Assembly (NCBI GenBank): GCA_031260185.1
Contig: JAIRKI010000094.1
Span: forward strand, 1-32,299
DNA: 32,299 nt
Reading direction: 5' to 3'
Origin: Synergistaceae bacterium
GTDB lineage: Bacteria > Synergistota > Synergistia > Synergistales > Synergistaceae
A program made the position numbers and the translations under genes. Shown here piece after piece: positions 8,094-18,050 of the stretch. Under the pieces are notes generated by a model. It was given only the letters and a program-made list of their open reading frames with translations. It did not search any database and was not told the DNA's origin. Numbering within the stretch: the first letter of the stretch is position 1; every line of letters starts with the position of its first letter.

Positions 8094-9539
8094 CTAGCCG
8101 TTCTTCTCCCTGTTGAGATAATTGTCGCAGGCGATGGCCGCGTTTCTGCCTTCGTCTATCGCCCGCACTACGAGCGAAGGCCCGCTTCGCATATCGCCGG
8201 CGGCGAATACCGTGGGCAGGCTGCTCTGATAATCGGAATTATTGGCCGCGACATACCCTCTTGAGTCCACTTCCAACTGAAGCTGCTCTGTCAGCGCCCG
8301 TTCCGGCCCGGTGAACCCCATGGCCGTTATCACCATGTCCGCAGGAAACTCCGTTTCGGCGCCGTACGCCGCTTCTTCCACGCTCACCGCCACCACGGAC
8401 GCGACTTTGCCCTTGCGGCCTTTTATCTTGCGGACAGTTGTGAGAAAATGCCTGGGATCCTCTCCGAAGAGAGCTATCGCTTCCTCTATGCCGTAGTCGG
8501 TCTTTCGCACTCTCGGCCACATCGGCCACGGATTGTCCTCCGCCCGCGATTCGGGCGGGCAGGGGAGAATCTCGAACTGAACCACGCCCGACGCGCCCTG
8601 TCTTATCGCCGTGGCGACGCAGTCCGTTCCGGTGTCGCCGCCGCCCACCACGACTACGCGTTTATTTTTGGCGTTTATTGAATTCTTTCCGGTCGGGGCG
8701 TTGCCCGGTAACCGCTTCGCGGCGGCTGAAAGGAACTCCATCGCGGTATGCGTGCCCTTCAGGGCGGAGCCCTCGACATCGAGTTTGCGTTCGTTTGTCG
8801 CTCCGCAGCACAGAACAACGGCGTCAAACTCGCTGAGCAGCCTGATGACCGGCATATCCACGCCGACTTCCGTGTTCAGCGCGAACTTGACGTTTTCCTC
8901 GGCCATGATTCGGATTCTGTTCTCGACTATCGATTTTTCGAGCTTCATGTTGGGTATGCCGTAGGTAAGCAGTCCGCCCGGACGCTCGGCTCTTTCGAAT
9001 ACGGTCACGTCGTTCCCGAGGCGGTTGAGCATGTCCGCGCAGGCGAGCCCGGACGGCCCCGAACCGACTACCGCCACTCTCCCGCCGGTGCGCGTTTTTG
9101 GAACGCGGGGACGTATTTTTCCGTTCTCCAGCATATAGTCGACTATATATCTTTCTATATTTTTTACCGTCACCGGGAGTTCATGTTCTCCCAGCGTGCA
9201 TGATCCCTCGCAGAGCGCCGGGCAGACTCGTGACGTGAACTCGGGAAACGGGTGGGTCATGATAAGTCTTTCATACGCTCCCTCTATGTCTCCGTGATAT
9301 ACGAGGTCGTTTATTTCGGGTATGAGGTTGCCCAAAGGACAGCCTATGACGCCATTCCGAAGCGTCACGCCGGCGTGACAGAACGGCACGCCGCAGTCCA
9401 TGCAACGGGCGCTCTGCCGGGTTATGGTCCCGGTATCGGCCGGCAGGGTGAAGTCGAAACAGTCCCTCACCCTTTCATCCGCGGGCCTGTGAGCGGCCTC
9501 GATCCTGTCATATTCCATAAAGCCCGTCGGTTTTCCCAT
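8094..9539 (-). CDS. gltD: Glutamate synthase (NADPH), small subunit
   Basis: This 481-residue flavoprotein passes electrons from NADPH to the large subunit GltB for the synthesis of glutamate from glutamine and 2-oxoglutarate. The N-terminal Fe-S region has CMDCGVPFC (46-54), GCPLGN and CPALCEGSC. It is followed by an FAD-binding GSGPSG motif and an NADPH-binding GGGDTG motif, and near the C-terminus by VFAAGDMR. Length is typical. The ATG at 9539 has AGGGGG 8 nt upstream, and the gene lies 12 nt after gltB, so the two are one operon read leftward. It ends 30 nt from repeat copy B, which may help end transcription, though I see no classic U-tract. Confidence 0.97.
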   Translation of the reverse strand: MGKPTGFMEYDRIEAAHRPADERVRDCFDFTLPADTGTITRQSARCMDCGVPFCHAGVTLRNGVIGCPLGNLIPEINDLVYHGDIEGAYERLIMTHPFPEFTSRVCPALCEGSCTLGEHELPVTVKNIERYIVDYMLENGKIRPRVPKTRTGGRVAVVGSGPSGLACADMLNRLGNDVTVFERAERPGGLLTYGIPNMKLEKSIVENRIRIMAEENVKFALNTEVGVDMPVIRLLSEFDAVVLCCGATNERKLDVEGSALKGTHTAMEFLSAAAKRLPGNAPTGKNSINAKNKRVVVVGGGDTGTDCVATAIRQGASGVVQFEILPCPPESRAEDNPWPMWPRVRKTDYGIEEAIALFGEDPRHFLTTVRKIKGRKGKVASVVAVSVEEAAYGAETEFPADMVITAMGFTGPERALTEQLQLEVDSRGYVAANNSDYQSSLPTVFAAGDMRSGPSLVVRAIDEGRNAAIACDNYLNREKNG

Positions 9540-9551
9540 GACGCGAACCCC

Positions 9552-12500
9552 CTAATCCTTTTTCTCTTCCGGTTTGCTGCCTTGCCGTGTTTCGTTGAAG
9601 GCGTAAAGCGGCGCGTCCTCATCGGGCACTCCGGCATCCCCGGCGCTCTTCATGGCGTCGAGCGCTTTTTTGTAGGCGTCCGGCATCACCTTTACGAAAG
9701 ATTTGAGTTTTTTTTCGAAATCATTCAGTATCGTTCCGGCGACGAAGCTTCTGGTATATTCAAAATGCCGTTCCAGCATATTTCTCAAAATCATCTCATC
9801 ATCCCCGTCCGGCGCGGTAAGGTTCACGAGGCCGGTATTACAGTTGCCGCGCAGCCGGTCGTCGGGATCGTGGACGTATGCCACGCCGCCCGACATTCCC
9901 GCGCCGAAATTTTTGCCGGTCGGCCCGAGTATCAGGACGACTCCGCTGGTCATATACTCGCAACCGTGGTCGCCCACGCCTTCGACGACCGCGACGGCGC
10001 CGCTGTTTCTGACGCAGAAGCGCTCGCCCGCCACCCCGCTGATATATGCTTCTCCGGATGTGGCGCCGTAAAGCGCGACATTGCCTATGATGACGTTTTC
10101 GCCGTCTCGGGGCGTCCATCCGCCGGGAGGGGCGATGATTATCCTGCCTCCCGAGAGCCCCTTTCCAACGTGATCGTTGGCCTGTCCCCGCAGTTCGAGG
10201 GTCACTCCGCGCGCCAGGAACGCGCCGAAGCTCTGGCCGGCGCATCCGTCGAAAATCAGCCTCACCGAATCGTCCGGCGCCCCGGCTGTCCCGTATCGCC
10301 GCGCTATCTCCCCGGACAGCATCGCGCCGACCGTCCTGTCGGTGTTGTCTATGGCAAATCGCGAGACGATCTTCTCGCCGCGTTCCAGCCTCGGCATACA
10401 GAGCGGGATCAGCGTGTTCCTGTCGAGCGACCTCTGCAGCATATGTTCCTGCGGGAAGTGGAAGTAACGGTCTTCCTTCCTGTCGATTTGCGACGGTTGC
10501 GACAGAAGTCTCGAAAGTTCCACCGTGCGCGCCTTTTCGTCATTTATCTTGGACTTTGCCCCTAACAGTTCAACGTGTCCTATCAGCTCGTTGAAAGTGT
10601 GCGCTCCAACCACGGCCATCCACTCGCGAACCTCCGTCGCTATAAATCGCATGAAGTTTTCGACGTGTTCCGGCTTGCCGCGGAATTTTTTCCGAAGCGA
10701 CGGGTTCTGTGTGGCAATGCCGACAGGACAGGTGTCGAGGTTGCAGACCTTCATCATGTCACAGCCGAGCGCGACCAGCACGGCGGAAGCAAACCCGAAT
10801 TCCTCCGCGCCGAGCAAGGCGGCTATCACCACGTCGCGCCCGGTCAGCAGCTTCCCGTCTGTTTCAAGCGTGACGCGATTTCTGAAATTATTCAACAGCA
10901 GCGTCTGATGTACTTCGGCGAGGCCCAATTCCCACGGGAGGCCGGTGTGACGGATGCTGCCGCGAGGCGCCGCTCCGGTGCCACCGTCGTATCCGCTTAT
11001 GGTTATGACGTCGGCCAGGCCTTTCGCGACGCCAACCGCTATCGTGCCGATTCCGGCCTCGGAAACCAGCTTGACGCTTATCCTCGCCCGTCTGTTGGCG
11101 TTTTTGAGATCGTAGATGAGCTGCGCCAGATCCTCGATCGAGTATATGTCGTGATGGGGCGGCGGCGATATGAGCGCCACGCCCGGCGTGGAGTTTCTGG
11201 CGCGCGCTATCCACGGATACACTTTCGTTCCGGGCAGATGTCCGCCCTCCCCCGGCTTCGCGCCCTGCGCCATCTTGATCTGTATCTCGGCGGCGTTGTT
11301 CAGGTAAGCTATTGTCACGCCAAACCGCGCGGACGCGACCTGTTTGATGGCGCTGGACGAACTGAGGCCGTCCTCGCGCGGCTCCCACCGTTCGGAAAGC
11401 TCGCCGCCCTCGCCGCTGTTGCTCTTGGCGCCCAGACGGTTCATGGCTATCGCGATACATTCATGAGCCTCTGGGCTGATCGATCCGTAGGACATGGCCC
11501 CGGTCTTGAAGCGCCTCACGATGCTCTCCGCCGGTTCAACCAGGTCGAGTGAAATCGGCTTTCCTTTGGCGGCTATGTTCAGCAGTCCCCTTATGTTTTT
11601 CAGATAATCCGCGCGGCTAGTGACGATAGACGAAAATTTCTTGAAAAGTTCGTAGTCTCCGGTCCGGCACGCTTGCTGAAGGCAGTATACGCTCTCGGGA
11701 TTAAATAAATGACGTTCTCCGCCGCGGCGCCATTTCATCTCCCCTCCTGGGTCCAGCGGCTCGCCGGCCGTCAGGGAATTGAAGGCGTTCTCATGGCGCG
11801 CCACGCTCTCGTTCTCTATCTCGTTCAGGGTGACTCCGCCGATCCTCGTGACAGTGCCTGTGAAATATTCGTTTACGACCTGTTCGCTCACTCCGAGGGC
11901 TTCGAATATCTGAGCGCCCTGATAGCTGCGGACGGTCGAAATGCCCATCTTCGAGATTATCTTCACGATACCTTTTGTGAGAGCTTCCATATAGTTGGAT
12001 ACGGCGGTCTCTTCATCCGCGTCTATGGCCCCTCGGCGGGACATGTCGCGGATTATCCCGTACGCCAGATATGGATTTACCGCGTCGGCGCCGTATCCTA
12101 TGAGCGCGGCCAAGTGGTGCGTTTCCCTGGGTTCCCCGCTCTCGATGACAATGCTCGCCCTGGTGCGCATTTTTTTTCGGATCAGATGATGATGTAGCCC
12201 CCCCGCGACGAGCAGGGCCGGTATCGGCGCCATGTTCTCCCCGGCCCCCCTGTCGGAAATGATTATCAGGTTATAACCGTCCGCGACGGCTGTATCGGCG
12301 GCGAACATTATATTGTCGAGCGATTTTTTGAGCCCGTTCGACTGCTTGCCGTTAAAAAGCATCGGCAGGGTGATCGCTTTGAATCCGCGCTCGTCTATGT
12401 TGCGGAGTTTCAGAAGTTCGTCGTCGGATATGACGGGAGTGCCGTGACGAATCATGCGGCAATTTTCTGGGCCTGGCACGAGCATGTTGCCCTCGCTGCC

Positions 12501-14270
12501 GAACTGGACGCCCGACGACGTCACGTTCGCCTCGCGGAGGGCGTCCAGCGGCGGATTCGTGACCTGGGCGAACATTTGTTTGAAGTAGTTGTAAAGCAGT
12601 TGGGGGCGCTCGGAAAGGACGGCCAACGGAATGTCGGCGCCCATCGCCGATATGGGTTCCTCCGAATTCTCGGCCATCGGTTTCAGGATGAGCGTCAGGT
12701 CTTCCCACGTATAGCCGAATATCTTCTCCGCCTCCAACAATGCGCGGGGCTCGAAATCCGCGTTTTCCGCGGAGACGGAGAGCGATTCGAGGCCAACGAG
12801 GTCTTTCATGAGCGCGTGTTCGTAAGGAGAAAGCGTGCCAGCCTCCCGTTTTTCCCTGATCATATCGCGCCATCCCGTGCCGGCGCCTTGTTTTTTCGGC
12901 AGATCGGCCAACCGGAGCACATTCTCCTCAATCCATTTTTTGAAGGGCGCGCTCGACGCGATGGAGGATTTTATCTCGTCGTCCTCTATTATCCGCCCCT
13001 GCCCGGTATCGACAAGCAGCATCCTGCCGGGACGCAGCCTGTCCTTGCGGATTATTTCCGAATCCGGTATCGGAAGCACTCCGACCTCGCTCGACAAGAT
13101 AACCATATTGTTTTTGGTCACGAAATACCTGGAAGGGCGCAACCCGTTCCTGTCCAGCCTCGCTCCGGCGATGACGCCGTCGGTGAAAGCGATGGCGGCA
13201 GGTCCGTCCCAGGGTTCCATGAGACAGCTCGCGTACTCGTAAAACGCTTTCCTTCCGGGTTCCATGGCGTCGTCTTTTTCCCAGGGCTCGGGTATGGCCA
13301 TCATCAGCGCGTAAGGCAGCGTGTAACCGGCGTTCATCATGAACGTCAGGAAATCGTCCAGCATCGCGGAGTCGCTTCCGTCCTCGTTTATGATGGGGAG
13401 TATCTTCCCGTAATCCGCCCCGTACTTTTCGGATTTCAGCGCCGATTCGCGCGCCTTTATCCAGTTGACGTTGCCGCGGATAGTATTTATTTCACCGTTA
13501 TGGATGATGTGCCTGATGGGGTGCGCTCTCTCCCAGCTCGGGAACGTGTTGGTGGAATACCGCGAGTGAACCAGGGCTATCGCGCTCTCTACGTCCCCGT
13601 CGCGGAGATCGATGTAAAACGCGTCCATCTGGCGCGGGATCAGCATACCCTTGTACACGATCGTCCGCGACGATATGCTCGCCAGGTAAAAATACGGGTC
13701 GGACTCCGTATATTTCACATTCCTGATGCGCGCGAGAGAAAGTTTTGAGACGACGTACAGCTTTCTCTCGAAATCCTCGCGGGACATTCCGCCGGGGCGC
13801 CTGATGAAAACCTGGAGTATGGCGGGGCATACGTCCCTCGCCGTTTTGCCGACTGCGGCGGGATATGTCGGCACATGTCTCACGCCTATCGTTTCCATGC
13901 CTTCGGATGCGACGATGTCCCCGAATGCGGCGAGCGTTTTTTCGCGCCTCGGCATGTCCGGCGACGCGAACAGCATGGCGACTCCGTACATGCCCTCGTC
14001 GGGAAGATTTATTCCCATTCCCTCGCAGTCGCGTTTAAGGAAACGGTGAGGTATCTGTATCAATATCCCGGCGCCGTCGCCAACCTCTGGATCCGCCGCC
14101 ACTCCCGCCCTGTGCGTCAGGTTGATCAGCACTTTCAGCGCGTCGCGGACCAGGGCGCGCGATTTCACGCCCTCAATGCTGACCAACATCCCTATGCCGC
14201 AGGCGTCGTGTTCGAACTTCGGGTCGTACAAACAGTTATTTCCGGGATCGTGAATAATTTTTTTCCGCAT
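9552..14270 (-). CDS. gltB: Glutamate synthase, large subunit
   Basis: The large subunit hydrolyses glutamine, channels ammonia and forms glutamate from 2-oxoglutarate. The 1572-residue protein has all parts: the class II glutamine amidotransferase domain with its catalytic cysteine in HDACGIG (Cys24, likely exposed by processing of the leader), the central domain, the FMN-binding synthase domain with GEGGHLPGTKV and ISGYDGGTGAAP, the 3Fe-4S cysteines in GCDMMKVCNLDTCPVG, and the C-terminal GXGXG beta-helix domain. I prefer the ATG at 14270, with GAAGGAAG about 10 nt upstream, over the in-frame TTG at 14288. It forms an operon with gltD and has its own promoter candidate at 14331-14360. Confidence 0.97.
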   Translation of the reverse strand: MRKKIIHDPGNNCLYDPKFEHDACGIGMLVSIEGVKSRALVRDALKVLINLTHRAGVAADPEVGDGAGILIQIPHRFLKRDCEGMGINLPDEGMYGVAMLFASPDMPRREKTLAAFGDIVASEGMETIGVRHVPTYPAAVGKTARDVCPAILQVFIRRPGGMSREDFERKLYVVSKLSLARIRNVKYTESDPYFYLASISSRTIVYKGMLIPRQMDAFYIDLRDGDVESAIALVHSRYSTNTFPSWERAHPIRHIIHNGEINTIRGNVNWIKARESALKSEKYGADYGKILPIINEDGSDSAMLDDFLTFMMNAGYTLPYALMMAIPEPWEKDDAMEPGRKAFYEYASCLMEPWDGPAAIAFTDGVIAGARLDRNGLRPSRYFVTKNNMVILSSEVGVLPIPDSEIIRKDRLRPGRMLLVDTGQGRIIEDDEIKSSIASSAPFKKWIEENVLRLADLPKKQGAGTGWRDMIREKREAGTLSPYEHALMKDLVGLESLSVSAENADFEPRALLEAEKIFGYTWEDLTLILKPMAENSEEPISAMGADIPLAVLSERPQLLYNYFKQMFAQVTNPPLDALREANVTSSGVQFGSEGNMLVPGPENCRMIRHGTPVISDDELLKLRNIDERGFKAITLPMLFNGKQSNGLKKSLDNIMFAADTAVADGYNLIIISDRGAGENMAPIPALLVAGGLHHHLIRKKMRTRASIVIESGEPRETHHLAALIGYGADAVNPYLAYGIIRDMSRRGAIDADEETAVSNYMEALTKGIVKIISKMGISTVRSYQGAQIFEALGVSEQVVNEYFTGTVTRIGGVTLNEIENESVARHENAFNSLTAGEPLDPGGEMKWRRGGERHLFNPESVYCLQQACRTGDYELFKKFSSIVTSRADYLKNIRGLLNIAAKGKPISLDLVEPAESIVRRFKTGAMSYGSISPEAHECIAIAMNRLGAKSNSGEGGELSERWEPREDGLSSSSAIKQVASARFGVTIAYLNNAAEIQIKMAQGAKPGEGGHLPGTKVYPWIARARNSTPGVALISPPPHHDIYSIEDLAQLIYDLKNANRRARISVKLVSEAGIGTIAVGVAKGLADVITISGYDGGTGAAPRGSIRHTGLPWELGLAEVHQTLLLNNFRNRVTLETDGKLLTGRDVVIAALLGAEEFGFASAVLVALGCDMMKVCNLDTCPVGIATQNPSLRKKFRGKPEHVENFMRFIATEVREWMAVVGAHTFNELIGHVELLGAKSKINDEKARTVELSRLLSQPSQIDRKEDRYFHFPQEHMLQRSLDRNTLIPLCMPRLERGEKIVSRFAIDNTDRTVGAMLSGEIARRYGTAGAPDDSVRLIFDGCAGQSFGAFLARGVTLELRGQANDHVGKGLSGGRIIIAPPGGWTPRDGENVIIGNVALYGATSGEAYISGVAGERFCVRNSGAVAVVEGVGDHGCEYMTSGVVLILGPTGKNFGAGMSGGVAYVHDPDDRLRGNCNTGLVNLTAPDGDDEMILRNMLERHFEYTRSFVAGTILNDFEKKLKSFVKVMPDAYKKALDAMKSAGDAGVPDEDAPLYAFNETRQGSKPEEKKD

Positions 14271-14330
14271 GATATCCGCTTCCTTCAAAAAAATTCCGCT
14301 ATTTCCAAAAATTCAAAAAACAATTTATAA

Positions 14331-14360
14331 ATTCTATCACAGGAGCGCGATTTGTTACAA
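14331..14360 (-). promoter_or_regulatory. Candidate sigma-70 promoter of gltBD
   Basis: On the minus strand the sequence reads TTGTAA (complement of 14355-14360), an 18-nt spacer and TAGAAT (complement of 14331-14336), which is four of six and five of six matches to the consensus boxes. Transcription would start near 14324, leaving an untranslated leader of about 55 nt. The surrounding 60 nt are very AT-rich compared with the coding regions, which supports a promoter role. No operator or attenuator is obvious. Confidence 0.5.
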
Positions 14361-14432
14361 GTAAAAAATAAAAAATCCAAATTCAGGTGTGCCGGCGCTG
14401 TAACGCCCGTCGGTGGGGGAGAACAAAATCAG

Positions 14433-14473
14433 GCGGCGGCCGGAGGACATTGCCCAATCCCCCCGGCCGCCGC
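14433..14473 (-). terminator. GC-rich hairpin, probable terminator of the CTERM remnant
   Basis: An 11-bp perfect inverted repeat, GCGGCGGCCGG (14433-14443) and its complement (14463-14473), encloses a 19-nt loop. On the minus strand it follows the stop of the Synergist-CTERM remnant by about 40 nt and is followed by TGATTTTGTT, a weak U-tract. It would also block read-through toward gltB. The poor U-tract keeps confidence moderate. Confidence 0.5.
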
Positions 14474-14513
14474 TGTCGGTTTTACGTTCTGACGTTCGTC
14501 CCTATATCGGAAT

Positions 14514-14774
14514 TCAGCTCCGTTTGCCGCGGATCAGAACCATCCCCGCAAGCGCCAGAAGCCCGAACAGACCGCCGAATCCGGCGTCGCATCCGCTGTT
14601 GTTGTCGCGCTTGACGAGCGCGGCGTCCAAGTTTTCCTTCGTCCATTTATTCTTCCCTGATTTCACTGTAACGTCGGAAATAGTCTCACCGGCATTCAAA
14701 TTTTCGATAATTTTTGCCGCATCGGCGACGTTTAAACCGTTCTTAAGCGTTATCGACGCCCCTGTAGCATCAAC
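14514..14774 (-). pseudogene. C-terminal remnant of a Synergist-CTERM surface protein
   Basis: The minus-strand frame from 14774 to 14514 is open for about 86 codons but has an upstream stop (TAG at 14775-14777) and no good start; the only usable one is a TTG at 14699. Its last 26 or so residues have the form of the Synergist-CTERM sorting signal: a small Cys-Asp-Ala-Gly-Phe-Gly motif, a Gly/Leu/Ala-rich hydrophobic segment and a basic end (RGKRS). Upstream is a short repeat-like part, GLNVADAAKIIENLNAGETI. Full members of this group are large exported proteins, so this is most likely the tail of a decayed gene. A short real protein starting at 14699 (61 residues) cannot be ruled out. Confidence 0.65.
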
Positions 14775-14796
14775 CTAAAGGACTCTTTACCGGTCT

Positions 14797-14822
14797 CGCC
14801 AAACACCCCTGATGGTTTGGCG
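14797..14822. other. Small inverted repeat upstream of ilvD
   Basis: CGCCAAAC (14797-14804) and GTTTGGCG (14815-14822) form a perfect 8-bp stem with a 10-nt loop. It lies about 110 nt before the ilvD start and just upstream of the CTERM remnant frame. It could be an operator, a terminator fragment or part of the lost gene. The rest of 14823-14934 holds the ilvD leader; two overlapping TATGAT boxes (14867-14877) are possible -10 elements, but I find no matching -35 box. Confidence 0.4.
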
Positions 14823-14934
14823 CAAGCGTTTATTATCGGGGAGGAATTCATCGGCGGCGGCGGAGATATGATATGATTGTGGCGTCGGGCTGGACGGTTG
14901 GAAACGAGCTTGAAAAAATCGGGGAGTGTTGTTT

Positions 14935-16617
14935 ATGCGCACGAAAAACAGTGACAGCGTCAAAATCGGCGTCGAACGCGCGCCGCACCGGTCGCTTCTT
15001 TACGCGGACGGATTCGCCGACTGGGAGATCGAGCGCCCGTGGGTTGGCGTGGTCAACTCGGCGAACGCGATAATTCCCGGTCACAACCATTTGGGAACTC
15101 TCGTGCAGGCTGTCAAGAGCGGGATTTACGCCGCGGGGGGACTGCCGATCGAGTTTCCGACAATCGGCGTTTGCGACGGGATAGCGATGAACCACAGGGG
15201 GATGAAATACTCGCTCCCCAGCCGCGAGCTGATCAAGGATACCATCGAGACCATGACGTACGCGCACGGCTTTGACGCCCTCGTGATGGTGACGAACTGC
15301 GACAAAATCATTCCCGGCATGGCGATGTCCGCGCTGTCGCTGAACATTCCGTCGATAATTTTATCCGGCGGGCCGATGCTGCCCGGCTTCCACGAAGGCC
15401 GTCGCGTCGGTCTGCTGAGCGTCTTCGAGGGAGTGGGGAAATTTATAGCGGGCGAGATTACCGAGGACGACATGAGGGAGATGGAACGTTCCGTGTGCCC
15501 GACCTGCGGCTCCTGCGCCGGAATGTACACGGCGAACACCATGAACTGCGTTTTGGAGGCGCTGGGCCTGGCCCTGCCCGGCAATGGAACGATCCCGGCC
15601 GTGTACTCCGAGAGGGCGCGGCTCGCGAAGGACGCGGGCAGGGCGATAATGAACCTCATAGAGCGCGGCGTCCGCCCGAGGGACATAGTGACGCCCGACG
15701 CCGTGAAAAACGCGCTCGCCGTCGATGTCGCGCTGGGAGGCTCGACGAATACCTGCCTCCACATACCGGCGATAGCGCATTGCGCCGGTTTCGAGGCGCC
15801 GCTGTCGCTCGTCGACGAAGTGAGCCGGAAGACGCCGCACCTCTGCGCGATGAACCCGGCCGGACCGCATTTTCTGGTCGACCTTTATCACGAGGGCGGC
15901 ATTCCCGCCCTGATGGCGCGGCTTCTCAAAGGAGGCCTGTTGTCCGGCAAACCTCTCACCGTGACGGGGCGGACGGTGGCCGAGAATCTGAATGATGTAA
16001 AAGTGATCGGTCACGAAGTTATCCGACCGCTCTCTAATCCCGTCCACGCCGAGGGCGGGCTCGCGGTACTGTACGGAAATATCGCGCCGAACGGATGCGT
16101 CGTCAAACAGAGCGCGGTGCTGCCCGAAATGATGACGCACGAGGGCCCGGCACGGGTGTTCGACGGGGAGGAAGCGGCGTTTGAGGCGATATCGTCGAGG
16201 AAGATAAAGCCGGGCGACGTGATAGTGATAATCAACGAGGGGCCCAGGGGCGGCCCCGGCATGAGGGAGATGCTGCTGCCGACGTCGACGCTCGCCGGGC
16301 TGGGGCTCGACTCGTCGGTGGCGCTCATCACCGACGGACGTTTTTCCGGGGCGTCGCGCGGCGCGTCGATAGGGCACGTCTCGCCCGAGGCGGCGAGCGG
16401 CGGGCCTATAGGGCTCGCGCGCGACGGCGACATAATCAAAATAGACATCGGCGCGCGCGGCGTGGAACTCGCCGTATCCGACGAGGAACTCGCGTCGAGG
16501 GCGGCGGAAAATAAACCGGCGCTCAAGCCCGCGGGCAGCTCCTACCTGGAGCGTTACAGGGAAAACGTCACATCGGGTTCCGACGGGGCCATTTTTAAAA
16601 TTTTCAAAGGAGAATAA
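14935..16617 (+). CDS. ilvD: Dihydroxy-acid dehydratase
   Basis: IlvD removes water from 2,3-dihydroxy acids in the synthesis of valine, leucine and isoleucine (and of pantothenate precursors) and carries an Fe-S cluster. The 560-residue product has the expected motifs: [11 protein letters not shown] (about 117-127), [20 protein letters not shown] (about 185-204), GGSTNT, and the C-terminal [12 protein letters not shown]. The ATG at 14935 has GGGGAG 8 nt upstream; two more in-frame codons upstream are not needed. No other branched-chain pathway gene is nearby, and I see no leader peptide or T-box structure. The AI-2E-family gene follows after 6 nt, so they may be co-transcribed. Confidence 0.97.
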   Translation: MRTKNSDSVKIGVERAPHRSLLYADGFADWEIERPWVGVVNSANAIIPGHNHLGTLVQAVKSGIYAAGGLPIEFPTIGVCDGIAMNHRGMKYSLPSRELIKDTIETMTYAHGFDALVMVTNCDKIIPGMAMSALSLNIPSIILSGGPMLPGFHEGRRVGLLSVFEGVGKFIAGEITEDDMREMERSVCPTCGSCAGMYTANTMNCVLEALGLALPGNGTIPAVYSERARLAKDAGRAIMNLIERGVRPRDIVTPDAVKNALAVDVALGGSTNTCLHIPAIAHCAGFEAPLSLVDEVSRKTPHLCAMNPAGPHFLVDLYHEGGIPALMARLLKGGLLSGKPLTVTGRTVAENLNDVKVIGHEVIRPLSNPVHAEGGLAVLYGNIAPNGCVVKQSAVLPEMMTHEGPARVFDGEEAAFEAISSRKIKPGDVIVIINEGPRGGPGMREMLLPTSTLAGLGLDSSVALITDGRFSGASRGASIGHVSPEAASGGPIGLARDGDIIKIDIGARGVELAVSDEELASRAAENKPALKPAGSSYLERYRENVTSGSDGAIFKIFKGE

Positions 16618-16623
16618 ATCATC

Positions 16624-17685
16624 ATGGAAAAACGCGTCAGAAAAGTGAGAGTGACCGAAACATGCCTCATCATGCTCACGGTTTTAGCAGTCGGTTTTGT
16701 CCTGAGCAGGGCGGAGCGGGTCGCGATCCCTCTCACGCTGGCGTTCATACTGACGCTACTGCTGTATCCGGTGGTGAAGGCGGGAGCGCCGCGCAAGATA
16801 CCTCCGATAGTGATGGTCATGGTCATTTTGGTCTGCTTTGTCGCCGTATTCGCCCCGCTCGGCGTGTTTCTCAACGCCAGGCTCCAGAGTACCCTGGCGC
16901 TTTTGCCGGAATATCACGAAAAACTGGTGAGCCTCGGCAGGACATTCCTGCAAAAATATCAGATGCCGTCCGTGTTCTGGGACTCTATAAACTGGTACAA
17001 CACGATAGGGCGGTATCTCGGCAACATGACGGGTTTTCTGATCAACTGGCTCGGCAATCTCGCGATGGTCATGGTGTTCCTCATCTTCATGCTTCTCGAA
17101 TCCCCCTACATGAAAAACCGCCTTAACGCCGCGTTTACCGGAGAAAACGGGGAGACCGTGGCACGCGTGTCCGACAAGATAGTGAGCCAGATATCCAAAT
17201 ATCTGCGCACGCTCACCGTAATAAGTTTTTCGACGGGCGTGTGCGTGTGGTTCGCGCTGTGGCTCATCGGCGTCGAATTCGCCATCATGTGGGGAGTGCT
17301 GGCGTTCGTGCTGAACTTCATACCGACTTTGGGCTCCATTGTCGCCTCCGTTCCGCCGATTCTGGTCGCGATAGTCCAGTATTACCCGAACCCCACGCCC
17401 GCCGCGCTGGCGTCGTTGGCGCTTCTCGCGATTCAATTCACGATAGGAAATATACTCACGCCGAAAATAATGGGCGACACACTCGACCTCAGCCCGGTCG
17501 TCATACTGATATCGCTGATGTTCTGGGGGATTATCTGGGGCGTGGTGGGCGCGCTTCTCTCGGTTCCGATAACGGTGATGATAAAGATAATCTGTGAGAA
17601 TGTGGCGGGATTGGACTTCGTGGCGGTGCTCATGAGCGCTCCGAGAGAGAGCCATCTCGACCGCGCGGAGGAGATACGATCTTGA
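16624..17685 (+). CDS. AI-2E family (YdiK/PerM-like) integral membrane protein
   Basis: A 353-residue polytopic membrane protein of the AI-2E transporter family. The layout fits: two or three hydrophobic helices near the N-terminus (about 13-75), a soluble amphipathic stretch (about 80-135), another helix near 140-160, and a C-terminal block of four to five helices (about 195-335) with the conserved NFIPTLGSIVASVPP (about 235-249) and GNILTPKIMGD (about 277-287) segments. Members include proteins proposed to export autoinducer-2 and others that act as sodium/proton antiporters, so the substrate is unknown here. AAAGGAG precedes the ATG by 9 nt. The stop overlaps acpS by 4 nt. Confidence 0.9.
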   Translation: MEKRVRKVRVTETCLIMLTVLAVGFVLSRAERVAIPLTLAFILTLLLYPVVKAGAPRKIPPIVMVMVILVCFVAVFAPLGVFLNARLQSTLALLPEYHEKLVSLGRTFLQKYQMPSVFWDSINWYNTIGRYLGNMTGFLINWLGNLAMVMVFLIFMLLESPYMKNRLNAAFTGENGETVARVSDKIVSQISKYLRTLTVISFSTGVCVWFALWLIGVEFAIMWGVLAFVLNFIPTLGSIVASVPPILVAIVQYYPNPTPAALASLALLAIQFTIGNILTPKIMGDTLDLSPVVILISLMFWGIIWGVVGALLSVPITVMIKIICENVAGLDFVAVLMSAPRESHLDRAEEIRS

Positions 17686-18050
17686 TAGCCGGCGTGGGGA
17701 CTGATTTGTGCGCGATCTCGCGGATGAAACGCGCCGTGGAGAACGATTATTTCGTGAAAAAAATTTTCGTCGCGGAGGAGATCGAATACGCCATGTCTCG
17801 GGGCGAACCCGCGCGGCATTTCGCCTCCGCTTTCGCCGCCCGCGAGGCGCTATCCAAGGCGACGGGGCTCGGGATGTTCGGCATGGGGCTGTCGGCCGTC
17901 TGGGTGCGGCGCACGGATAAAGGGCCGATTTTCATGATGGACGGCGGGACATCCGAAAGACTGCGATCGCGAGGCGCCGATAAATGCTGGCTCTCACTCA
18001 CTCACGAGGGAGATTTCGCGCTCGCGTTCGTCGTGCTGGAGAGCGCCTGA
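17682..18050 (+). CDS. acpS: Holo-[acyl-carrier-protein] synthase
   Basis: AcpS transfers 4'-phosphopantetheine from CoA to acyl carrier protein, switching on fatty acid synthesis. The 122-residue protein has the N-terminal GTDLC (Asp8 binds Mg2+) and FAAREALSKATG (Glu55), plus the C-terminal SLTHEGDFALAFVV stretch, which corresponds to the usual SISH element. The start is TTG at 17682, 8 nt after GGAGGA and overlapping the previous stop (TTGA). The stop shares one base with the next gene in TGATG, as is common for acpS-nnr pairs. Confidence 0.94.
   Translation: MIAGVGTDLCAISRMKRAVENDYFVKKIFVAEEIEYAMSRGEPARHFASAFAAREALSKATGLGMFGMGLSAVWVRRTDKGPIFMMDGGTSERLRSRGADKCWLSLTHEGDFALAFVVLESA

Noticed and set aside
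9252-13748. Long plus-strand frames opposite gltD and gltB
   Set aside because: Antisense shadows of the intact glutamate synthase genes.
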